A DNA stretch of 11,297 bases from an uncultured Oscillospiraceae bacterium (GTDB lineage Bacteria > Bacillota > Clostridia > Oscillospirales > Oscillospiraceae), in contig CAJUEU010000050.1 of the NCBI GenBank assembly GCA_910585735.1, positions 1 through 11,297 on the forward strand, given 5' to 3'. Numbering within the stretch: the first letter of the stretch is position 1; each line of letters opens with the position of its first letter. The notes beneath the pieces are model-generated. The model worked only from the letters and a program-made list of their open reading frames with translations, ran no database searches and was not told the DNA's origin. The translations under genes were made by a program, and so were the position numbers. Of the stretch, positions 1 through 7,092 are shown one piece after another.

Positions 1-4
1 ACGA

Positions 5-38
5 CCAAAGAGGGGCAACTTCGGTTGCCCCTCTTTGG
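5..38. repeat. Perfect 15-bp hairpin with UUCG tetraloop
   Basis: Arms 5-19 and 24-38 are exactly complementary around TTCG, closed by a C-G pair, which is the very stable C(UUCG)G tetraloop. No T-run follows on either strand (AAACACC to the right, TCGT when read leftward). It could be the terminator of a gene just left of the window or one of the REP-like hairpins that crowd this end. The structure is certain; its role is not. Confidence 0.6.
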
Positions 39-89
39 AAACACCCCAAGGCTGTTCTCCTTTCAGTTTGTGGCCTCCGGGCCTTACTT

Positions 90-161
90 CGTAACGGCCC
101 TCGGCTCGGGGGGCAGCGGGAGGGGCAAGCCCTTCCCCTACGTAACGGCCCTCGGCTCGGG
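90..161. repeat. Pair of 21-bp direct repeats, 51-bp period
   Basis: An identical 21-bp block beginning CGTAACGGCCCTCGG occurs at 90-110 and 141-161, and the bases just before each copy are also similar (TACTT versus CCCTA). The sequence after each core is only loosely alike. No open frame with coding character spans them. They look like part of a non-coding GC-rich repeat of the kind common between genes in Oscillospiraceae; that assignment is inferred. Confidence 0.55.
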
Positions 162-175
162 CCCCCGTGCCCGGA

Positions 176-197
176 GGGGTGCTACGAAGTGCACCCC
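176..197. repeat. Short hairpin (7-bp stem)
   Basis: GGGGTGC at 176-182 pairs with GCACCCC at 191-197 around an 8-nt loop. It lies just after the second 21-bp direct repeat and may be part of the same repeat unit. Confidence 0.35.
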
Positions 198-242
198 GCA
201 GGCCGCTAACCTGAAATAAAGCAGCCCGGGGAGGAATCCAAT

Positions 243-268
243 GGGAGGGGGACCGCAGTCCCCCTCCC
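243..268. repeat. Perfect 11-bp hairpin, CGCA loop
   Basis: GGGAGGGGGAC at 243-253 pairs perfectly with GTCCCCCTCCC at 258-268 around a 4-nt CGCA loop. No T-run follows. It is one of several unrelated-sequence hairpins within 1-400. Confidence 0.5.
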
Positions 269-289
269 TTGGTCGTTGGGGGATAGGGT

Positions 290-325
290 CCAGGGGAAGG
301 GCGAATCGAAACGCCCTTCCCCTGG
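290..325. repeat. Perfect 14-bp hairpin
   Basis: CCAGGGGAAGGGCG at 290-303 is exactly complementary to CGCCCTTCCCCTGG at 312-325, with an 8-nt loop AATCGAAA. It carries no T-run and looks like a REP-like palindrome rather than an intrinsic terminator. Confidence 0.5.
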
Positions 326-342
326 TGGTTCTTGGGGGGTGT

Positions 343-376
343 GGGGGGCCATTCTTGCCATCAAGAATGGTCCCCC
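343..376. repeat. 15-bp hairpin, CCAT loop
   Basis: Arm 343-357 pairs with 362-376 with one G-T wobble (348/371) around CCAT. It lies downstream of the minus-strand XRE gene, so it could help stop or protect that transcript, but no T-run follows it in that direction. Confidence 0.5.
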
Positions 377-415
377 ATGTCTGAGGCACTGCCCTCGGGC
401 AAAAAGAACATTCCC

Positions 416-634
416 CTATCTCGGCCAATTCAAGCCCTTCGGTAAGCCCAAAATGTAATCTGCTGATACTTGGTAAAACTGACATATCTCTTTTAGTTTT
501 CCAATGGTCATAACTTGGCTTCCACTTTCATATTTCCCAATTTGCTGTCTTGTTGTTTTAAGCGCTTCTGCCACTTCGCGCTGGGTTTTGTCTTGGTCCT
601 CTCTAACGGCCTTTAGTCTCTCGTAATACTCCAT
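416..634 (-). CDS. XRE/Cro-C1-family transcriptional repressor
   Basis: A 72-residue single-domain regulator. Residues about 5-62 form a helix-turn-helix of the HTH_3 class: ERLKAVREDQDKTQREVAE, then TTRQQIGKYESG (recognition helix region), then IGKLKEICQFYQVSADYILG, the usual last helix of this family. The tail ends in GLPKGLNWPR. The start is the ATG at 634, preceded by AAAGGGGAG about 7 nt upstream; a longer frame from 706 was rejected because it runs through a probable operator. The gene is visibly AT-richer than its neighbours, which suggests acquisition by transfer. It is transcribed away from the sigma-like gene at 771, and the region between carries three related near-palindromes, so autorepression and control of the divergent gene are likely but inferred. 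Its signal, if any, is unknown, since there is no sensory domain. Confidence 0.85.
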   Translation of the reverse strand: MEYYERLKAVREDQDKTQREVAEALKTTRQQIGKYESGSQVMTIGKLKEICQFYQVSADYILGLPKGLNWPR

Positions 635-675
635 GCATCTCTCCCCTTTCAGCAATATAATAATATAAAAATATC

Positions 676-747
676 GCATCTTATAGGATTCCTTGTTGAC
701 TTGCACCTTATAAGGTGCTATATTTTATTTGGCATCCTATAAGGCAC
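676..747. promoter_or_regulatory. Three-copy operator array between divergent regulators
   Basis: Three 16-bp sites share a core CTTATAGG/CCTATAAGG: O1 GCATCTTATAGGATTC (676-691), O2 GCACCTTATAAGGTGC (703-718, a perfect palindrome) and O3 GCATCCTATAAGGCAC (732-747). O1 and O3 each match O2 at 12 of 16 positions. Centres are 27 and 29 bp apart, near-integral helical turns. O2 fills the spacer of the plus-strand promoter and O3 sits at its predicted start site, a layout that would block RNA polymerase. The adjacent XRE repressor is the obvious candidate ligand (inference). Confidence 0.7.
696..724 (+). promoter_or_regulatory. Sigma-A promoter of the sigma-like gene
   Basis: TTGACT at 696-701 and TATATT at 719-724 are separated by exactly 17 nt, and the spacer is almost entirely the perfect palindrome O2. 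The predicted transcription start is near 731, giving a leader of about 40 nt before the ATG at 771. No equally good promoter was found on the minus strand for the XRE gene, although the AT-rich stretch 654-675 would suit a -10 element. Confidence 0.75.
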
Positions 748-770
748 AAGAATACAGGAGGAAATTTACC

Positions 771-1169
771 ATGAAATACACCCTGACCGACCAGGAGCAA
801 ACCATTGTCACCCTCCGGGAGGAGCAAAAGCTCTCCTTCCGGGCCATCGGGGAACGCCTGGAGCTGAGCGCAAGCAAAACCTCCTACGCCTATCACCGGG
901 CGACCCGCAAGCTGCGGGTCAACCGCTTCCACGCGCTCCGGGAGGAGCAGAACCAGAACATGGTCTCCTTTTCTCTTTCGGTGGGAGAGGCCGTAACGCT
1001 CCAGCGTATCCTTTCCCTTTTTCAGTCGTGGAAAATGAAGGATTGCCGGGGCAATTATTCTGAGCTTCAGAAAGCTTGGAACGACCCGGAATACCTTGCG
1101 GCGGAAGGTCTTGGAAAACGGCTCTCCGCTCTGGAGCGTGCCGCCCGGACCGGCCAGGAAAAATCATAG
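771..1169 (+). CDS. Sigma-70 region-4-like helix-turn-helix protein
   Basis: A 132-residue protein. Residues about 5-49 resemble sigma factor region 4: TDQEQTIVTLREEQKLS, then FRAIGERLELSASKTSYAYH and RATRKLR, a helix-turn-helix ending in the typical RAxxKLR tail. The rest (50-132) is charged, mostly helical in appearance, and not a family I recognise; no sigma region 2 is present, so it is not a complete sigma factor. The start at 771 is set by AGGAGG at 755-760; an upstream in-frame ATG at 729 lies within the operator/start-site region and was rejected. It is divergent from the XRE repressor and probably repressed by it. Small region-4-like proteins beside XRE genes are common in clostridial integrative elements and prophages, but no integrase or other mobile gene is visible here. 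The DNA-binding role is inferred from the domain; target genes are unknown. Confidence 0.75.
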   Translation: MKYTLTDQEQTIVTLREEQKLSFRAIGERLELSASKTSYAYHRATRKLRVNRFHALREEQNQNMVSFSLSVGEAVTLQRILSLFQSWKMKDCRGNYSELQKAWNDPEYLAAEGLGKRLSALERAARTGQEKS

Positions 1170-1249
1170 CACGCGGACAGGCCTGAACCCCCGGCCTTGC
1201 AAAAAAGACGACCTTGATTGCTAAAATGTATAAAAATGGCCCCGGTTGC

Positions 1250-1285
1250 TTGACATTCTCTTGACAATATGCTATATGATATAAT
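1250..1285 (+). promoter_or_regulatory. Probable hppA promoter region
   Basis: Two perfect TTGACA hexamers occur 11 bp apart (1250-1255 and 1261-1266), followed by an AT-rich stretch containing TATATG (1273-1278), TATGAT (1275-1280) and TATAAT (1280-1285). The first hexamer pairs with TATATG at 17 nt or TATGAT at 19 nt; the perfect TATAAT is at 13 or 24 nt from either, so the true pairing is unclear. A promoter is likely here, leaving a 65-75 nt leader with a short palindrome ATTGATCAAT at 1304-1313. Confidence 0.6.
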
Positions 1286-1357
1286 GTGGTAGGTTTGGCG
1301 CTTATTGATCAATGCGCGTCAAGCTTGCTCCCTTATTTTGAGAGGAGAGTGGAGAAA

Positions 1358-3550
<2,193 letters not shown>

Positions 3551-3579
3551 AATTCTTGCTTCCTTTTTTCAGAACACTG

Positions 3580-3588
3580 TGATATACT
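3580..3588 (+). promoter_or_regulatory. Possible extended -10 promoter
   Basis: TGATATACT at 3580-3588 is an extended -10 (TG-N-TATACT), upstream of the coiled-coil gene. The -35 region at 17 nt (TTCCTT, 3560-3565) is weak, as expected if the extended -10 carries recognition. The leader would be about 30 nt. Confidence 0.45.
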
Positions 3589-3623
3589 ATCTTTAGAAAA
3601 ATAAGAAGGGAGATCGTTGGACT

Positions 3624-3869
3624 ATGACAAAGGAAGAGCTGCAGGAGATCCGTTCCATTGTCCAGGAAGAGAATACCAAACAGATGAATTTGATGATAGA
3701 GAATTTCTTTGTCCCCAAATTTAATCTGCTGGCGGAAAATCAGCAGATCATGATGGAACGGTTTGCGAAGCCGGAGGATCTGGAGGTCCTGGACACCCGG
3801 GTCTCCGCCTTGGAGGCCATGGTCAAGAAGATCAACCGGGAGCTGAAGGAGCTGAAAAAGGCCCAGTAG
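3624..3869 (+). CDS. Small coiled-coil protein of unknown function
   Basis: An 81-residue soluble, highly charged protein. It is rich in Glu, Lys, Gln and Leu without signal peptide or membrane segment. Residues about 1-30 (MTKEELQEIRSIVQEENTKQ onward) and 52-80 (DLEVLDTRVSALEAMVKKIN, then RELKELKKAQ) show heptad-like spacing of hydrophobic residues, so it probably forms a coiled-coil oligomer. I do not recognise a named family; similar short proteins with a MTKEELxxI start occur in clostridia, but their role is not known to me. A ribosome binding site AAGGGAG lies about 11 nt before the ATG. It lies 73 bp after hppA with no terminator between and one strong terminator after, so it may be cotranscribed with hppA and also have its own extended -10 promoter. 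A functional link to the pump is not shown. Confidence 0.75.
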   Translation: MTKEELQEIRSIVQEENTKQMNLMIENFFVPKFNLLAENQQIMMERFAKPEDLEVLDTRVSALEAMVKKINRELKELKKAQ

Positions 3870-3881
3870 GTCCCTTCTGCC

Positions 3882-3915
3882 GCGGGCCTTCCCAAGTTGG
3901 GAGGGCCCGCTTTTT
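3882..3915 (+). terminator. Strong intrinsic terminator
   Basis: Arm 3882-3893 pairs with 3899-3910 over 12 bp (one G-T pair) with a 5-nt loop AAGTT, followed directly by TTTTT. It lies 12 bp after the coiled-coil gene stop and isolates it, and probably hppA, from the next gene. Confidence 0.9.
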
Positions 3916-3930
3916 GTAAAGATCCTGCCG

Positions 3931-3959
3931 GGAACTTTTTTCCTGTGACACCGTCTAAA
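3931..3959 (+). promoter_or_regulatory. ECF-sigma-type promoter
   Basis: GGGAAC (3930-3935) followed by a T-run (3936-3941), then 16 nt after AAC the element CGTC (3952-3955) continuing TAAAAGG. Bacillus sigma-M/W-type promoters read TGAAAC-N16-CGTC/CGTA, often with T-rich sequence after the -35, and E. coli sigma-E sites read GGAACTT with TCTRA. The motif, spacing and T-run all agree. No convincing sigma-A promoter was seen here. The predicted start is near 3962, about 30 nt before the ATG of the membrane protein gene. Confidence 0.6.
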
Positions 3960-3991
3960 AGGTAGATTTGCCAATCAAAGGAGGTATTTTC

Positions 3992-4216
3992 ATGAAGGCA
4001 AAAAAGAAGCTGGTCATCGGTCTATGCGCCCTGCTGGCTCTGGCTCTGCTGATCCCCATCCCCTCCACCCTGAAGGACGGCGGCACTAAGGTCTACCAGG
4101 CCCTTCTCTACCGGGTGGAACTTGTCCACCGGCTTGGGCCGGAGGGCGGGCCGGAGTTCCTGACGGGCACCGTGGTGCGCATCCTGGGCTCGGAGGTTTT
4201 TAACAGCGTGGACTGA
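3992..4216 (+). CDS. Small membrane-anchored or secreted protein
   Basis: A 74-residue protein with a Lys-rich N terminus (MKAKKK) and one hydrophobic segment at about residues 7-26 (LVIGLCALLALALLIPIP), acting as a signal peptide or N-terminal anchor with the rest outside the cell. The outer part contains LKDGGTKVYQALLYRVELVH and, after a Gly-rich stretch, TGTVVRILGSEVFNSVD. This pattern (DGGT-x-x-Y-x-A-x-x-Y-x-V, then a closing G-x-x-V-x-I-L-G-x-E-V) recurs in uncharacterised clostridial proteins as I recall, but I know no function. The start at 3992 follows a near-perfect AAAGGAGGT at 3977-3985; an in-frame ATG at 3968 precedes that site and was rejected. It lies between a terminator and a promoter, so it is probably monocistronic. 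The ECF-type promoter suggests an envelope-stress role (inference). Confidence 0.8.
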   Translation: MKAKKKLVIGLCALLALALLIPIPSTLKDGGTKVYQALLYRVELVHRLGPEGGPEFLTGTVVRILGSEVFNSVD

Positions 4217-4250
4217 CTCTGCCAACACCCGCACTTTTTCGCCCCCTCCC

Positions 4251-4279
4251 TTGACTTTCCCCCGGATACCCATTAGAAT
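4251..4279 (+). promoter_or_regulatory. Sigma-A promoter of the cysteine desulfurase gene
   Basis: TTGACT (4251-4256), a 17-nt spacer and TAGAAT (4274-4279) make a good vegetative promoter. The start is predicted near 4286, which lies inside the left arm of the hairpin at 4282-4310, leaving a leader of about 50 nt. Confidence 0.7.
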
Positions 4280-4281
4280 AG

Positions 4282-4314
4282 TGCAGGGCCGTCCTTGTGG
4301 CGGCCCTGCATTTT
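4282..4314 (+). terminator. Terminator-like hairpin overlapping the promoter start site
   Basis: TGCAGGGCCG (4282-4291) pairs perfectly with CGGCCCTGCA (4301-4310), followed by TTTTGTATTT. It would end readthrough from the 74-aa gene. Transcripts from the promoter at 4251 begin within its left arm and so keep only a shortened 5'-terminal stem. An alternative role is a leader hairpin or attenuator of the desulfurase gene. Confidence 0.65.
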
Positions 4315-4335
4315 GTATTTCAGGAGGGGATCCCC

Positions 4336-5463
4336 ATGACCTATCTGGACCACGCGGCCACCACCCCGGTATGCCACGAAGCGGCGCAAGCCGCTTTGGA
4401 GGCCATGACCGGGGGCTTCGGCAACCCCTCCTCCCAATACCCCCTGGGCCGGGAGGCCGCCCGGAGGCGGGAGGCGGACCGGGCGGTGATCGCCGCCGCC
4501 CTGGGCTGCGCGCCGGGGGAGCTGGTCTTTACCTCCTGCGGCACGGAGGGGGACAACTGGGCCATCCGGGCCGCCGTGGAGCTGAACCGCAGAAAGGGCA
4601 GCCACATCCTCACCACCGCCATGGAGCACGACGGGGTGCTCCAGCCCATGAAGGCCCTGGAAAAGGAGGGCTTCCAGGTCACCTATCTCAAGCCGGACAA
4701 GACGGGACACATCGACCCGGAGGCGGTGCGGGAAGCGGTGCGGAGGGACACCATCCTGGTGTCCATGATGCTGGTGAACAACGAGGTGGGGACCATCCTC
4801 CCGGTGAGAGCGGCCCATGAGGCCATCCGGGAAAAAGGGGCTCCCGCCCTTTTACATACCGACGCGGTCCAGGGCTTTTTGAAAGTGCCCTTTACGCCCA
4901 AGGAGCTGGGCGCCGACCTGGTGACCATTTGCGGCCACAAGGTCCGGGCCCCCAAGGGCATTGGGGGGCTCTACGTGCGGAAGGAGCTTCTCTCCAAGCT
5001 AAAGCCTCTCCTTCTGGGGGGCGGGCAGGAAAACGGCCTGCGGCCCGGCACCGAGCCCACGGCTCAGATCGCCGCCTTTGCCGCCGCGGTGGAGGCCTGG
5101 GGCCCGGACTTCAACGACCGCATCCGTTCCGTGAAGGACTACGCCGCCCAGGCCCTTTCCGCCATTGAGGGGGTCACCCTTATTTCCAGCGGCGACGCTC
5201 CGCATATCCTGGCTATCTCCCTCCCCGATTTCTCGGGGCAGACCTTGGTGGAGGCCCTGGGGGGCCAGGAGGTGTGCGTCTCCTCGGGCTCGGCCTGCCA
5301 CCGGGGGAAGCCCAGCCATGTGTTTGAGGCCATGCCCCTTCCCCAGAAGGTAAAATACGGGGCCATTCGGATCTCCTTCGGCCCGGAGAGCACCCGGGAG
5401 GAAGTGGACCGGCTGGCAGGTCTGCTTCGCCACATCTGTGAGAAGAAAAGTCTGTTGTTCTGA
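4336..5463 (+). CDS. Cysteine desulfurase (NifS/IscS-like, class V aminotransferase)
   Basis: A 375-residue PLP enzyme that removes sulfur from cysteine as an enzyme persulfide for Fe-S clusters, thiolated tRNA or other thio-cofactors. It starts with the typical TYLDHAATTPV. Visible active-site elements are His98 in MEHDGVL, VNNEVG at 147-152, Asp176 in HTDAVQ, the PLP lysine Lys202 in CGHKVRAPKGIGGLYV, RPGTE, and the catalytic Cys321 in SSGSACHRGKPSHVF. The long Cys loop resembles NifS/IscS (group I) rather than SufS. The length is normal. The start at 4336 is set by AGGAGGGG, 7-8 nt upstream. No iscU, iscR, nifU or thiI is visible next to it, so the acceptor is unknown; in Firmicutes such stand-alone copies often serve tRNA thiolation with ThiI, which cannot be judged here. 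A REPIN-like hairpin begins 7 bp after its stop and may stabilise the 3' end. Confidence 0.93.
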   Translation: MTYLDHAATTPVCHEAAQAALEAMTGGFGNPSSQYPLGREAARRREADRAVIAAALGCAPGELVFTSCGTEGDNWAIRAAVELNRRKGSHILTTAMEHDGVLQPMKALEKEGFQVTYLKPDKTGHIDPEAVREAVRRDTILVSMMLVNNEVGTILPVRAAHEAIREKGAPALLHTDAVQGFLKVPFTPKELGADLVTICGHKVRAPKGIGGLYVRKELLSKLKPLLLGGGQENGLRPGTEPTAQIAAFAAAVEAWGPDFNDRIRSVKDYAAQALSAIEGVTLISSGDAPHILAISLPDFSGQTLVEALGGQEVCVSSGSACHRGKPSHVFEAMPLPQKVKYGAIRISFGPESTREEVDRLAGLLRHICEKKSLLF

Positions 5464-5467
5464 AAAT

Positions 5468-5662
5468 AAGGCTTCCCCCCTAAGGGGGGAAGCTGGCGGG
5501 TAGCGGCTTTGACGCTGCCGGGACAGTCGTTGGCTAAAAGCCAATGACATCCCTCCGCGAGACTGATGAGGGGATGTATAGGAGAGGCAACATTTTTCTC
5601 CCAAAAACGCACCCTCATCCGCCCCCTTCGGGGGCACCTTCCCCCTTGAAGGGGGAAGGCTA
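5468..5662. mobile_element. REPIN/MITE-like palindromic repeat element
   Basis: About 195 bp of non-coding DNA filling most of the gap. Left end: perfect 10-bp hairpin GCTTCCCCCC (5471-5480)/GGGGGGAAGC (5484-5493), then CTGGC, and further in GACTGATGAGGGG (5561-5573). Right end read in reverse: a GCCTTCCCCC hairpin (5637-5659), then GTGCC, a GCCCCC/GGGGGC hairpin (5621-5635), and CGGATGAGGG (5611-5620). The two halves are thus diverged inverted copies of one unit, the layout of REPINs or non-autonomous MITEs. A further hairpin TTGGCT/AGCCAA lies at 5530-5544. It has no gene; similar elements are frequent in Oscillospiraceae, as I recall. No clear target-site duplication was seen. Confidence 0.6.
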
Positions 5663-5688
5663 ATATGGGTTTTATTGAGGTGATACCC

Positions 5689-7065
5689 TTGTTTTCCTAC
5701 ATGAACCGGGGGCGGGACTTTTACCGGGACGTCGTCTCCCTGGCCCTCCCCATCATCCTGCAAAATCTCATCGCCAGCTCCATGGGCTTCCTGGACACCT
5801 TCATGGTGGGCCTTCTGGGAGAGGGCCCCATGGCGGCGGTCACTCTGGCCAACATCCCGGTGTTTGTGATCCAGCTCACCACCTTCGGGCTTCAGAGCGG
5901 CGCCTCGGTGCTCATCAGCCAATACTATGGCAAGGGGGACAAGGACTCCATCAACCGGGTGCTGGGGATCGGGCTCTATGCCGCCGGCGGGCTTACCCTG
6001 CTTTTCGGCTCCGTTCTGTTTTTTGTGCCGGAGCAATTTATGGGCCTTTTCGGCAACGACCCCGCCGTAATTGCCCTCGCCGCCCGGTACGCCCGGCTCG
6101 TGGCCTTCTCCTACTTCTTCAGTTCCACCACCCAGGTCTACCTGGCCGCCCACCGCTCCATGGCCAACCCCAAGTTAGGGCTCTATGTTCTCACGGCGCC
6201 CATGTTCACCAACACTTTTCTCAACTGGGTGTTTATCTTCGGCAAATTCGGATTCCCCGCCATGGGGGTGGAGGGGGCCGCCCTGGCCACCCTGCTGTCC
6301 TGTATGCTCCAGTTTGTCATCGTGGTGGTCCACGCCTTTGTGAGCCGGAGCTTCCGTCTGCGTCCCAGCCTCATTTTCCGCCCCGGGCATGACATGGTCC
6401 GCCGGTATATCCGCTACGCCGCCCCGGTGGTCCTCAACGAGGCCCTGTGGGGCCTGGGCAACTCCCTCTACCCCACCATTATGGGCCATATGGAGGGTTC
6501 CCAGCCCATCCTGGCCGCCCACGGCCTCTCGGGCAACATCGTGAACCTGGCCGCCGTTATGGCCTTCGGGGTGGCAGGCTCGGTGGCCATCATCATTGGC
6601 CGGGAGATCGGGGCCGGACGGCAGGACACGGTCTACGAGGTGGGGCTTTGCCTGGACACTCTGGCTTTTCTGACGGGACTCATGACCGGGCTCATTGCCA
6701 TCGCCGCCACCTTCCTGGTCCTCCAGCCCTACCTCTATCCCCTTTTCGACCTGTCCCCTGAGGCGGGAAATATCGCCACCATTATGCTCATGGTGGCCTT
6801 CTCCACCCTGTCGGTGCGGACCTTCAACTCGGCCAACGTGGTGGGCGTCCTCCGGGGCGGCGGGGACGTGAAAATGGCCTCCCTCATCGACCTGTCCCCC
6901 CTGTGGCTGGTGGCCATTCCTCTGGCCGCCCTCTCCGGCCTGGTCTTTCAGTGGGGTATCCTTGCCGTGCAGGTCTCCATCGCCATGGAAAATGTAGTAA
7001 AATTCTTTTTGGGGGTAGCCCGGCTTCGGTCGGGGGCCTGGATCCGGGATGTGACTGCGGCCTGA
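5689..7065 (+). CDS. MATE-family multidrug/organic cation exporter
   Basis: A polytopic membrane transporter of about 458 residues, the usual MATE length, with about 12 hydrophobic segments in two homologous halves. MATE proteins export cationic drugs, toxins or metabolites in exchange for Na+ or H+. Family features seen: SLALPIILQNLIASSMGFLD with DTFMVGLLGEG in helices 1-2, GLQSGASVLISQYYGKGD (the conserved Q-YG-KG region), AAHRSMANPK, and in the second half YAAPVVLNEALWGLGNS and the repeat of SVAIIIGREIGAGR. Substrate and coupling ion cannot be told. I chose the TTG at 5689 because GAGGTGAT (5677-5684) lies 4 nt upstream; an in-frame ATG at 5665, just outside the REPIN-like element and behind GGAAGG, is an alternative, and the ATG at 5701 is too far from the ribosome site. 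The GH5 gene follows after 27 bp, so the two are probably cotranscribed. Confidence 0.92.
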   Translation: MFSYMNRGRDFYRDVVSLALPIILQNLIASSMGFLDTFMVGLLGEGPMAAVTLANIPVFVIQLTTFGLQSGASVLISQYYGKGDKDSINRVLGIGLYAAGGLTLLFGSVLFFVPEQFMGLFGNDPAVIALAARYARLVAFSYFFSSTTQVYLAAHRSMANPKLGLYVLTAPMFTNTFLNWVFIFGKFGFPAMGVEGAALATLLSCMLQFVIVVVHAFVSRSFRLRPSLIFRPGHDMVRRYIRYAAPVVLNEALWGLGNSLYPTIMGHMEGSQPILAAHGLSGNIVNLAAVMAFGVAGSVAIIIGREIGAGRQDTVYEVGLCLDTLAFLTGLMTGLIAIAATFLVLQPYLYPLFDLSPEAGNIATIMLMVAFSTLSVRTFNSANVVGVLRGGGDVKMASLIDLSPLWLVAIPLAALSGLVFQWGILAVQVSIAMENVVKFFLGVARLRSGAWIRDVTAA

Positions 7066-7092
7066 CCCCTAACCGAGAAGGGAGGACCCACC

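Noticed and set aside
90..161. The two 21-bp repeats as a minimal CRISPR array
   Set aside because: There are only two copies, no cas genes, and the unit resembles dispersed GC-rich intergenic repeats.
25..458. Short plus-strand frames of about 60 codons in the hairpin region
   Set aside because: They run through perfect inverted and direct repeats, have no convincing ribosome sites, and the products are Gly/Pro/Arg-rich.
138..485. 115-codon minus-strand frame downstream of the XRE gene
   Set aside because: It overlaps the XRE coding end in another frame and is translated from hairpins; no homology is recognised.
1179..1206. AGGCC...GGCCT followed by an A-run as a terminator of the sigma-like gene
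   Set aside because: The stem is only 5 bp with a 9-nt loop, and it is followed by A residues, not T, on the coding strand.
5561..5600. CTGATGAG in the repeat element as a hammerhead ribozyme core
   Set aside because: The required GAAA segment and closing stems do not follow. The motif recurs as GGATGAGGG in the inverted half, so it is part of the repeat.
4999..6153. 384-codon minus-strand frame spanning the desulfurase end, the repeat element and the MATE start
   Set aside because: It crosses two real genes and a repeat element, which is not plausible for a conserved protein. Its composition is that of an antisense shadow.
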